Source of the DNA: Clostridia bacterium
Lineage (GTDB): Bacteria > Bacillota > Clostridia > Christensenellales > CAG-138
DNA: 38,422 nucleotides
NCBI GenBank assembly: GCA_017523925.1
Contig: JAFWVQ010000008.1
Coordinates: 1 to 38,422 of the forward strand
Reading direction: 5' to 3'
The notes below the pieces were generated by a model. It was not told the origin of the DNA. It saw only the letters and a program-made list of their open reading frames with translations, and ran no database searches. Within the stretch, counting starts at the first letter, position 1. Each line of letters starts with the position of its first letter. This document shows positions 1 to 6,188 of this stretch, piece by piece. Made by a program: the position numbers and the translations under genes.

Positions 1-60
1 AATGAATAGTGAATAGTGAATAGTGAATAGTTGCGGATTAAATTCCTGCGGAATTTCGTA
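1..60 (+). repeat. Dispersed GTGAATA/palindrome repeat, copy A
   Basis: Tandem GTGAATA-type units (about bases 5-31) are followed by an inverted repeat, AAATTCC-tgc-GGAATTT, at about 40-56. Related copies lie at 2144-2211 (opposite orientation) and 15279-15345. It sits just upstream of the first lipoprotein gene and may extend off the window edge. Its function is unknown; a mobile REP/MITE-like element is an inference. Confidence 0.75.
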
Positions 61-125
61 AGATTTTATGATACAAGCCGAAACCGAAAACATCGTAAAA
101 ACAACGCCTGAGAAAGGAGAAAACC

Positions 126-1202
126 ATGAAAAGAACATTCCTGATACTGCTTTCGGCGCTGCTCTGCGCCTCCGCGCTGTTTGCCTGCAAGCCGAACGGG
201 GAGCACAGCGCAAGCGGCACTCCAAAGCCCGAGACGCCCACCGAAGCGCCGACCGAAGCGCCGACCGAAGCGCCGACAGCGGTGCCGACCGAAGCGCCCA
301 CCGAGGTACCGACCGAAGTACCGACCGAAGCGCCCACCGAGGAGCCCCTCGGCGAAGCGGATGCGCTTATCCGCTCCCTTCTGCCCGAATGGGCGGAGTT
401 TGAGCCCGGCGTAACGCAATACCGCGTAGAGGACCTAAAGCGCGAGAGCTTCGATGCATTTCTCGATGACTGCGCGGAGAAGGGCTTCGAGGTGCTGAAC
501 TATCGGGGCGAACATTTCTACGCTCGCCGCGACGATTGCTGGATATCGGCGATCTATCTCAACGTTGCGGACAACGTTCCAAAGCCTGCGGGCAGGCTCG
601 GCTTCATTTTGCCCGCGCAGGGCGGCAGGTATGATGAGGAGCAGGCCGTGAAGCTCATGAAATTTTCCTGCCCCGAGGGCAAGATCATGGACGCCGTCGA
701 CCGCAGTCCCGAGGGGCTGCACGAGCTCGGCATGGACCTTTATATGGCGCTGATCGATCTCGGCAGAAAATCCTACCGCACGGAATACTATCTTCTCGGC
801 GGCGGCGAGTCGGTGCGCTATGCGGAGTTTGAAGCGCTGACGGTCGGCGATCTCGATGATGACGGCATAAGCGAGATACTTGTTCAGGAATGGGGCTATT
901 TCAGCAGCCAATACAACACCCGCATCAACGTGCTTCGCGCCGATGAAAGCGGGAAGGCGGAGCGCGTGGCGAGAGGAACGGTGTTCTACGGTTGGCCGAG
1001 CATTTCCGCCGTTTCCAAGGACGGCAAGCTCTACGCCCGCTATGCCCGCTTTATCCCGACCGACGATTTTGGCGGCGGCTACGTCGATAACGACGATATA
1101 ACCGATTTCCGCATGAGGCTTGAGAACGGGCTGCTTGTTGTGGACGACCCCGAGAACGTGATCGAGTTTGAATACCGAGACGGGCTGTACGGCTATACCT
1201 GA
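126..1202 (+). CDS. Lipoprotein with Thr-Glu-Ala-Pro spacer and Ca-binding-like motif
   Basis: A predicted secreted lipoprotein of 358 residues. A short basic N-terminus and hydrophobic stretch lead to a lipobox ending in Cys21 (ALFAC), so the mature protein should be attached to the outer face of the membrane. Residues 37-74 are a low-complexity spacer of TEAP/TEVP units. The rest is a globular domain I do not recognise; at 241-251 it has GDLDDDGISEI, which resembles the DxDxDG calcium loops of FG-GAP/VCBS-type repeats. The start is supported by AAAGGAG eight bases upstream of ATG. The gene ends before a strong bidirectional terminator, so it is probably transcribed alone. A cell-surface binding or structural role is only inference. 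Confidence 0.85.
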   Translation: MKRTFLILLSALLCASALFACKPNGEHSASGTPKPETPTEAPTEAPTEAPTAVPTEAPTEVPTEVPTEAPTEEPLGEADALIRSLLPEWAEFEPGVTQYRVEDLKRESFDAFLDDCAEKGFEVLNYRGEHFYARRDDCWISAIYLNVADNVPKPAGRLGFILPAQGGRYDEEQAVKLMKFSCPEGKIMDAVDRSPEGLHELGMDLYMALIDLGRKSYRTEYYLLGGGESVRYAEFEALTVGDLDDDGISEILVQEWGYFSSQYNTRINVLRADESGKAERVARGTVFYGWPSISAVSKDGKLYARYARFIPTDDFGGGYVDNDDITDFRMRLENGLLVVDDPENVIEFEYRDGLYGYT

Positions 1203-1264
1203 TGCCGTGCGCTCAAGGCTGAGCGATCGCCGAACGGTGACAGCCGTTAAGCCGAATAAAACAG

Positions 1265-1296
1265 AAACAGCTTGGGCAGGCGCTCAAGCTGTTTTA
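1265..1296. terminator. Bidirectional Rho-independent terminator
   Basis: A perfect 9-bp stem, AACAGCTTG...CAAGCTGTT, with a 10-base loop is followed by TT on the plus strand and by U-rich sequence when read on the minus strand. It lies between two convergent genes and can serve both. Confidence 0.8.
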
Positions 1297-1328
1297 TCGT
1301 ATCGATGATGACGGTATTATTTACAGTA

Positions 1329-2105
1329 TTATTTATCGTTCTTCGGCCTTTGGAATGCTTTGGCGTAGGCGTCGGGAGCATCGCTCGCGGGCTCGACCGC
1401 TTCACTTGCCTCCTGCGGCGCATCGGCGACCGGCCGTTGGAACGCCTTCTGATAGGTTTCGGGATCGATCTCGGGTTCCTCAAGACCGGGAAGCTCAATG
1501 CGCTTTTTGGCTGCCGACTTAGGCTCCTCGGGCTTTGAGGCTTCCGCCGCTTCGGGCTTCTTCTGCGCTTCGGGCAGCACGGCTGCGGCTTCGGCCGTTT
1601 CCTCCGCGCCCTTGCCTATGCTTCCGCCGAGGGAGAGAAACATAAGGATGCTTGCGGGAACGGTGAGGAAGGAGGTGATGCTGTAAAGCGCGTTTTCAAG
1701 CATTCCGTAAACGTTGTAGTACGCGTTTCCCTCGGCATCGCCGCGCGCAAAGGCACGCTCGGTGAAGTAGCTGTTCAGCGCGGGGGAAAGCAGCTTGTAA
1801 ATTAAAAATGCAATACTGCACGCGATTACCGAGATAAGAATGTATTTCTTATCCGGCTTTTTAAGCACGTAGAAGTGAACGAGCGAAATGCCGAGATACA
1901 CAAGCGCCGCGGTGAAGTTTATCGTTGGAAACACGCTTACGCGAAAAGAATCCGGACTATTGCCGGAATGCAAGATATTATAGTTCGGATACGCGAGATT
2001 GATAAACATGTTTTTCATCGGAACGCTCAAAAGCACGATCAAAAACGCGAGCGCGAAAAGTATAACGGCGATCGTTTGAAGAATTTTGCAGGTCTTTAAG
2101 CTCAT
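1329..2105 (-). CDS. Four-TM membrane protein with repeated C-terminal motif
   Basis: A 258-residue protein of unrecognised family. Hydrophobic segments near residues 9-28, 62-80, 88-107 and 136-160 predict four membrane helices. The tail after residue 165 is rich in Ala, Glu and Pro and is predicted to be disordered. It carries the same motif twice, YQKAFQRP (218-225) and YAKAFQRP (247-254), the second almost at the C-terminus. Such a duplicated short linear motif suggests a docking peptide for a partner, but no partner is evident. The start has GAGAGGG four bases ahead of ATG. The gene is transcribed toward the terminator at 1265-1296 and is separated from degV by a dispersed repeat. Confidence 0.75.
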   Translation of the reverse strand: MSLKTCKILQTIAVILFALAFLIVLLSVPMKNMFINLAYPNYNILHSGNSPDSFRVSVFPTINFTAALVYLGISLVHFYVLKKPDKKYILISVIACSIAFLIYKLLSPALNSYFTERAFARGDAEGNAYYNVYGMLENALYSITSFLTVPASILMFLSLGGSIGKGAEETAEAAAVLPEAQKKPEAAEASKPEEPKSAAKKRIELPGLEEPEIDPETYQKAFQRPVADAPQEASEAVEPASDAPDAYAKAFQRPKNDK

Positions 2106-2143
2106 ATTCCCTCTCTTTTGATTGATTTGTCAGTTTATATTTC

Positions 2144-2211
2144 GGATGAAATTCCGCAGGAATTTCATCCACAACTATTCACTCTTAAATATTCATTATT
2201 CACTAAATGAA
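2144..2211 (-). repeat. Dispersed GTGAATA/palindrome repeat, copy B
   Basis: Read on the minus strand it has the same layout as copies A and C: GTGAATA-type units, then a palindrome. Here the palindrome is perfect, GGATGAAATTCC-gca-GGAATTTCATCC (2144-2170). It fills the gap between the degV stop codon and the next minus-strand gene. Confidence 0.8.
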
Positions 2212-2213
2212 TC

Positions 2214-3101
2214 TCAGTCCACCCTCTCGTCGCCCCAGAAGAACAGCGCCACGGTGCCGGGGCCGCTGTGGCTTCCGATGGTGGTGCCGATGTCGTTTAT
2301 AAGCACCTCGCCGTCGAGCTTCTTGAAGCGCTCCTCAACGAGCCTCTTGACCGCAAGCGCGTCCTCATAGCAGTTTGAATGGCTGATGAAGCATTCGCCG
2401 GAGTAATCGAGCCCTCCCTGCGCGTGCTTCTCCATGCGGTCCACTATATCCACTATCGCGCGCTTCTTGGTGCGTATCTTGGCGCGGGGGATCAGCCTGC
2501 CCTTATAGTCCATATTCAGCATGGGGCAGATATTGAGAAGATTGCCGACGAAGCCAGCGGTTTTGGATACCCTGCCGCCGCGAACATAATAGGTGAGGTC
2601 GGTCGAGAAAAACCAATGGTGCATCTTAAGGCGATTCGCCTGCGCCCATTCGTAAACCTCGTCTATGCTTTTGCCTGCTTTGCGCATTTTAGCGAGCGTG
2701 TGCACGAAAAGCCCGTAGCCCGAGGAAGCGCCGAGCGAATCCACAACGTAGATCTTCCTTTCGGGATACTTTTTGCGAAGCGCCTCGGCGGCGGCGCAGG
2801 AGGAGCCGTAGGAGCCCGAAAGCCCGCTTGAAAGCTCGATATGGATGAGATCCCTACCGCTCTCGAGAAGCTTTGAGAAGAACTCCACAAAGCCGTCGAT
2901 ATTGACCTGCGAGGTGGAGGTATCCGCGCCGTCCTCCATCATTTTATAGAATTTTGCGAGCGGCATGCTTTCGCCGAGATCGTCCGGATAGCTCTTGCCG
3001 CCGATCATATAGTGGAAGCAGATGTACTCAACGCCGATGCGCTCGAAATGTTCCTTCTTAAGATCTGCGGGCGAGCCGCAGGTGATGATAAAATCGGACA
3101 T
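2214..3101 (-). CDS. degV: DegV family fatty-acid-binding protein
   Basis: A 295-residue DegV-family protein. Proteins of this family bind a single fatty acid between two domains; in several Bacillota they act as FakB partners of the fatty acid kinase FakA. Visible family features are the N-terminal beta strand followed by the CGSPADL loop, the TSTSQV motif near residue 70, and the SSGLSGSYGS lipid head-group loop. Length is normal for the family. The ATG at 3101 is chosen because AGGAGG lies eight bases upstream and the protein begins exactly as DegV proteins do; an upstream in-frame start would add about 26 unrelated residues. No fakA-like gene is in the window. The gene is monocistronic or heads a short minus-strand unit. 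Confidence 0.92.
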   Translation of the reverse strand: MSDFIITCGSPADLKKEHFERIGVEYICFHYMIGGKSYPDDLGESMPLAKFYKMMEDGADTSTSQVNIDGFVEFFSKLLESGRDLIHIELSSGLSGSYGSSCAAAEALRKKYPERKIYVVDSLGASSGYGLFVHTLAKMRKAGKSIDEVYEWAQANRLKMHHWFFSTDLTYYVRGGRVSKTAGFVGNLLNICPMLNMDYKGRLIPRAKIRTKKRAIVDIVDRMEKHAQGGLDYSGECFISHSNCYEDALAVKRLVEERFKKLDGEVLINDIGTTIGSHSGPGTVALFFWGDERVD

Positions 3102-3183
3102 AGTGCACCTCCTAAGCAAGCAGCTTGTATGATGGAGCGGCGGCGGCAAAAACGAGGAAACCGCGTACGCCGTCAACATAAAT

Positions 3184-3210
3184 ATTATACTAAACGATGC
3201 CGAATGTCAA
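3184..3210 (-). promoter_or_regulatory. Candidate sigma-A promoter for degV
   Basis: On the minus strand TTGACA and TATAAT are both perfect hexamers but lie 15 bp apart, which is short. It is about 85 bp upstream of the degV start codon. Confidence 0.5.
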
Positions 3211-3300
3211 CAGCGGAATTATGAAATATTGCTGTATCGGGCAAATTTTAAAAGCAAATGGGCAATATGCTGAAAATAATTCGGGCGATCGGCTCTGCAC

Positions 3301-3329
3301 TTGCAATTTTCCGTTTAAAATGCTATAAT
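3301..3329 (+). promoter_or_regulatory. Sigma-A promoter for the VUT transporter operon
   Basis: TTGCAA, 17 bp, TATAAT, with an extended -10 TGC. Transcription should start near 3336, just before the candidate riboswitch. Confidence 0.75.
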
Positions 3330-3352
3330 CCTCATGCGCTTGGCGCAGATAA

Positions 3353-3394
3353 CGGGTGTCTCTTGAAAACCACCCATCACAAAAAAACAAGGAG
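3353..3394 (+). ncRNA. Candidate preQ1-I riboswitch
   Basis: A short H-type pseudoknot can be drawn. P1 pairs GGGTG (3354-3358) with CACCC (3371-3375). P2 pairs CTTG in the loop (3362-3365) with CAAG (3388-3391), which overlaps the Shine-Dalgarno AAGGAG. An A-rich tail (3381-3387) joins P1 to P2. A C immediately before the P1 3' strand (C3370) and the tail ending ACAAGG match the small preQ1-I aptamer as I recall it from Thermoanaerobacter, where that C pairs with preQ1. Ligand binding would hide the ribosome binding site, so control should be translational repression. The downstream gene is a VUT/YhhQ-type transporter, a known target class. This is pattern matching by eye, not a covariance-model hit. 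Confidence 0.72.
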
Positions 3395-3404
3395 CAATTT
3401 AATA

Positions 3405-4130
3405 ATGAAAACCTTTTCCTCTTTCCGCAGAATGGTGCGCGAAGTGCCGCCCATCGTTGCCGCTCTGATGATCCTTTCCGTTGTGGGGATGAATCTTCTT
3501 GCGAATAAAAGCATCGACACGGGGCTGAGCTGGCTCGCGCTCGACTGCGGAATTCTTTTTTCCTGGCTTGCCTATCTTTCGATGGATATCCTGACCCATT
3601 GCTGCGGCCCGCGCGTTTCCTCGGCGATGTCCGTTATGGCGCTCCTTCTGAACCTGTTCATGGTGCTGATCTTTTTTATAGCAAGCCGCATCCCGGGCGT
3701 TTGGGGCGAAAGCTTCGTTGAGGGCAGCGAGGGCGTTATAAATACCGCGCTTGACCGCACCTTCGGCGGCACCTGGTACATACTGCTCGGCAGCTCCATC
3801 GCGTTTCTTGCCTCCGCATTCATAAACAGCTTTTTGAACTATGGAATAGGAAAATTCTTTAAAAAGGAGCTGAATTTCGGCGAATTTGCCGTGCGCTCGT
3901 ATGTTTCCACCTTCGTGGCGCAGTTTGCGGATAACATGATCTTCGCGCTGCTCGTAAGCAAGGTCTTCTTCGGCTGGAGCCTGCTTCAATGCTTCACCTG
4001 CGCGCTGACGGGCGCGGTGCTGGAGCTCGTGTTCGAGGTCGTTTTCTCGCCCGTGGGCTACCGCATCTCCAAACGCATGATGCGCGATAGAATAAACGCC
4101 GCAATAGCGGAAACGGGGGAAAAAGCATGA
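3405..4130 (+). CDS. VUT family (YhhQ-like) queuosine precursor transporter
   Basis: A 241-residue membrane protein with about six hydrophobic segments, matching the VUT_1 family (YhhQ/YpdP), whose members import queuosine precursors such as preQ0 or preQ1 for tRNA modification. Family-like features include the GxNLLANK region after the first helix, an acidic residue in the second/third helices (YLSMDIL), and the conserved RSYVSTFVAQFADNMIF segment near residues 165-182. The ATG at 3405 follows AAGGAG by about ten bases; the in-frame upstream extension would read through the riboswitch and is rejected. The stop overlaps the start of the SDR gene by four bases (ATGA), so the two are translationally coupled. 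Substrate identity rests on the family and on the candidate preQ1 riboswitch. Confidence 0.88.
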   Translation: MKTFSSFRRMVREVPPIVAALMILSVVGMNLLANKSIDTGLSWLALDCGILFSWLAYLSMDILTHCCGPRVSSAMSVMALLLNLFMVLIFFIASRIPGVWGESFVEGSEGVINTALDRTFGGTWYILLGSSIAFLASAFINSFLNYGIGKFFKKELNFGEFAVRSYVSTFVAQFADNMIFALLVSKVFFGWSLLQCFTCALTGAVLELVFEVVFSPVGYRISKRMMRDRINAAIAETGEKA

Positions 4131-4774
4131 GGATAGTTATAAGCGGAACGGGCAGGGGAATAGGCAAGGCCATCGCCGAAAGGTTTCTTGCATCGGGCGA
4201 CACCGTTTTCGGCTTCGACACGCGGGAAAGCGCGATAGAGCACCAGAACTACCGGCATTTTGTTTTCGATATCGTTCGTGACGAGCCGAGCGAGCCGATC
4301 GAGCCCGATATCCTGATAAACAACGCGGGCACGCTCGAGGAAAAGGACGCGCTTGCGGTCAACCTTGAAGGGAATATCCGCTTTACGGAGCTTTTTAAGG
4401 ACGGCGCGAATCTGCGCTCGGTGCTTTTCATCGCCTCGGCATCGGCGCGAAACGGCGCGGAATTTCCGTATTATGTCGCTTCCAAGGCCGGAATAGTCGG
4501 CTATATGAAGAACCTTGCGCTCGCTCTTTCCAAGCGCGGCATAACGGTGAACAGCATCTCCCCGGGCGGCGTTATCACCGAGTCGAACGCGCATATCCTC
4601 GAAAGCGAAAGCCTGTATGCGGCGGTTTTGAATGAAACGCTGCTCAATAAATGGGCGGAGCCCGAGGAGGTTGCCGAGCTTGCGTATTATCTTACCAAGG
4701 TGAACCGCTCGATCACCGGCGAGGATATTTTGATCGACAACGGCGAGATGCTGAAATCGAATTTTGTTTGGTGA
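4127..4774 (+). CDS. Short-chain dehydrogenase/reductase (SDR)
   Basis: A 215-residue classical SDR oxidoreductase. It has the Rossmann nucleotide-binding glycine motif GTGRGIG near residue 7, the NNAG motif near residue 67, a Ser in SASA as the catalytic Ser, and YVASK as the Tyr-x-x-x-Lys pair. It is on the short side for the family (about 245), mainly through a shortened region between the glycine motif and NNAG. The substrate cannot be told; ketoacyl or sugar reduction are both possible. Its ATG overlaps the transporter stop by four bases, so it is part of the operon under the candidate preQ1 riboswitch. A direct role in queuosine metabolism is only a guess from that position. Confidence 0.88.
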   Translation: MRIVISGTGRGIGKAIAERFLASGDTVFGFDTRESAIEHQNYRHFVFDIVRDEPSEPIEPDILINNAGTLEEKDALAVNLEGNIRFTELFKDGANLRSVLFIASASARNGAEFPYYVASKAGIVGYMKNLALALSKRGITVNSISPGGVITESNAHILESESLYAAVLNETLLNKWAEPEEVAELAYYLTKVNRSITGEDILIDNGEMLKSNFVW

Positions 4775-4836
4775 AGCGTGCGGAAAAAACCGCGCTGCCA
4801 ACGAAGCCGTCTTCGGCAAGGCGCGTCGAATTTGAA

Positions 4837-4865
4837 TTGACATGTCGGCAGTTTTTCAATATAAT
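4837..4865 (+). promoter_or_regulatory. Consensus sigma-A promoter for barnase-barstar
   Basis: TTGACA, 17 bp, TATAAT: a perfect consensus promoter. It implies an untranslated leader of about 120 bases before the ribonuclease gene. Confidence 0.85.
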
Positions 4866-4957
4866 TAAACTGAATTAATATGTGAACGGCGCGGGTTTTT
4901 CGTTCAAATCGACCGATGCGCGCCGAAAGCCGTTATAATAACGTAACCGAATCCATC

Positions 4958-4987
4958 GGAGGAAAATCGGAGGAAAACGGAGGAAAA
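4958..4987 (+). promoter_or_regulatory. Three tandem Shine-Dalgarno-like repeats
   Basis: GGAGGAAAA occurs three times (4958-4966, 4969-4977, 4979-4987) just ahead of the ATG at 4992. Only the last is at normal spacing. The extra copies could act as standby sites, or be a slippage-prone tract that tunes expression of the ribonuclease. Confidence 0.7.
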
Positions 4988-4991
4988 GAAA

Positions 4992-5699
4992 ATGCTCCAT
5001 AGAAGGCTATTTGCGCTTTTGCTCGCCATGCTTGCCGCGCTCGGCTTCATCGGCTGCGGCGGAGGCGGCAAAACGGGCGAGATCGTGCTCAATACGACCG
5101 TGCCCACGGCGGAGACTACGGCGTTCCTGCTCACGGCTGCGCCCAACGATGAAAAGCGGACCGCCGCCCCGACCGAGGCGCTGACGAGCGTTCCAACGGA
5201 CGCACCTACGACCGCGCCAACTGCAACGCCCAAGCCAACGGCGACGCCCAAGCCGACGGCAACGCCGAAGCCCACGGCAACGCCGAAGCCCACGGCAACG
5301 CCCAAGCCCACGGCAACGCCCAAGCCGACCGTGACCGAGCCGCCCGTATCCGAGGACGGAATCTACGACAGCAAGGACGAGGTGGCGCTCTATATCCACC
5401 TTTACGGGCATCTGCCGAGCAACTACATAACCAAGAAGGATGCGCAGGCGCTGGGCTGGACGGGCGGAAGCCTCGAACCCTATGCGCCGGGCAAGTGCAT
5501 CGGCGGCGATTATTTCGGAAACTACGAAGGGCTGCTGCCGAGGAAAAACGGGCGCAAATACACCGAATGCGATATCGGAACGCTCGGAAAGAACGGGCGC
5601 GGCGCAAAGCGCATCGTTTTTTCAAACGACGGATTGATCTATTATACTTCGGATCACTATGAGCATTTCACCCTGCTCTATGGGGAGGCAAACGGATGA
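4992..5699 (+). CDS. Lipoprotein-anchored barnase-family ribonuclease
   Basis: A 235-residue secreted ribonuclease in three parts. Residues 1-22 are a lipoprotein signal peptide with lipobox FIGC (Cys22). Residues about 60-118 are a Thr/Pro spacer with a run of TATPKP units. Residues about 121-231 are a complete barnase domain: LPSNYITKKDAQALGW, APGKCIGGDYF, TECDI, and TSDHYEHF line up with barnase. All known catalytic positions are present: Lys148 (barnase Lys27), Glu192 (general base, Glu73), Arg203 and Arg207 (Arg83, Arg87) and His222 (general acid, His102). The enzyme should cleave RNA after guanine. Classical barnase is released freely; here the domain should be tethered outside the membrane. 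The stop overlaps the barstar start by four bases. It has a perfect promoter and three SD repeats. Confidence 0.93.
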   Translation: MLHRRLFALLLAMLAALGFIGCGGGGKTGEIVLNTTVPTAETTAFLLTAAPNDEKRTAAPTEALTSVPTDAPTTAPTATPKPTATPKPTATPKPTATPKPTATPKPTATPKPTVTEPPVSEDGIYDSKDEVALYIHLYGHLPSNYITKKDAQALGWTGGSLEPYAPGKCIGGDYFGNYEGLLPRKNGRKYTECDIGTLGKNGRGAKRIVFSNDGLIYYTSDHYEHFTLLYGEANG

Positions 5700-5980
5700 G
5701 GATAGTATTTTTGGATGGAAACAGAATAGCTTCGGCGCAGGATATGCACGAGGAATTTGCCCGTGCGCTCGATTTTCCGGAGTGGTACGGCAATAATCTG
5801 GACGCGCTTCACGATATGCTGAGCGAAAGCACGGAGGAGATAGGCGTTATCCTTGTGAACACCGATAAGCTTGCGGAAACGCTCGGCAGGCGTTGGACGG
5901 CGCTTCTTCGCCTGCTCGTGGATATGAAACGCGAGCGCAGGGGCTTCCATGTTATGATGGAGCCTTTTGCGGGGGAGTGA
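5696..5980 (+). CDS. Barstar-family ribonuclease inhibitor
   Basis: A 94-residue cytoplasmic protein of the barstar family, close to the 89 residues of the classical inhibitor. The conserved inhibitory helix is clear: the segment YGNNLDALHDML (residues 31-42) matches barstar YGENLDALWDCL, and includes the two Asp residues (Asp36 and Asp40) that in barstar occupy the barnase active site. There is no signal peptide, so it protects the producing cell from enzyme that is not yet exported. Its ATG overlaps the ribonuclease TGA, coupling inhibitor translation to toxin translation; this guarantees co-production. Partnership with the adjacent barnase domain is inferred from family and overlap. Confidence 0.93.
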   Translation: MRIVFLDGNRIASAQDMHEEFARALDFPEWYGNNLDALHDMLSESTEEIGVILVNTDKLAETLGRRWTALLRLLVDMKRERRGFHVMMEPFAGE

Positions 5981-6001
5981 GGCGGTAAAACAGAAATTCG
6001 A

Positions 6002-6041
6002 CTATTCGAAATTTTAAACCGCTATTCGAAATTTTAAACCG
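6002..6041 (+). repeat. Perfect 20-bp tandem duplication after barstar
   Basis: The unit CTATTCGAAATTTTAAACCG occurs twice in direct succession. With the upstream GGCGGT (5981-5986) it can form a hairpin with ACCGCC, so it may be a duplicated half of a terminator-like structure. It has no typical U tract. Confidence 0.7.
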
Positions 6042-6188
6042 CCGCATCTGGGCAATTGCGCGAAAGTAGTTGTGTGCTTATATAAAAGCATTGGGGTTAC
6101 AGAGCTTTACAGGTCGACTATTTGCTGCTCTGCTTGACGGGCATCTTTATAACAATTCTCTTAATTATTTAAGAAAGGACTATTAAGA

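Noticed and set aside
1..40. GTGAATA tandem units as a CRISPR array
   Set aside because: Units are about 7-8 bases without spacers, and the same block recurs at other intergenic sites.
4904..5323. Minus-strand Gly/Val-rich repeat protein opposite the barnase stalk
   Set aside because: It is the reverse reading of the TATPKP repeat, without a start signal or any homology that I can see.
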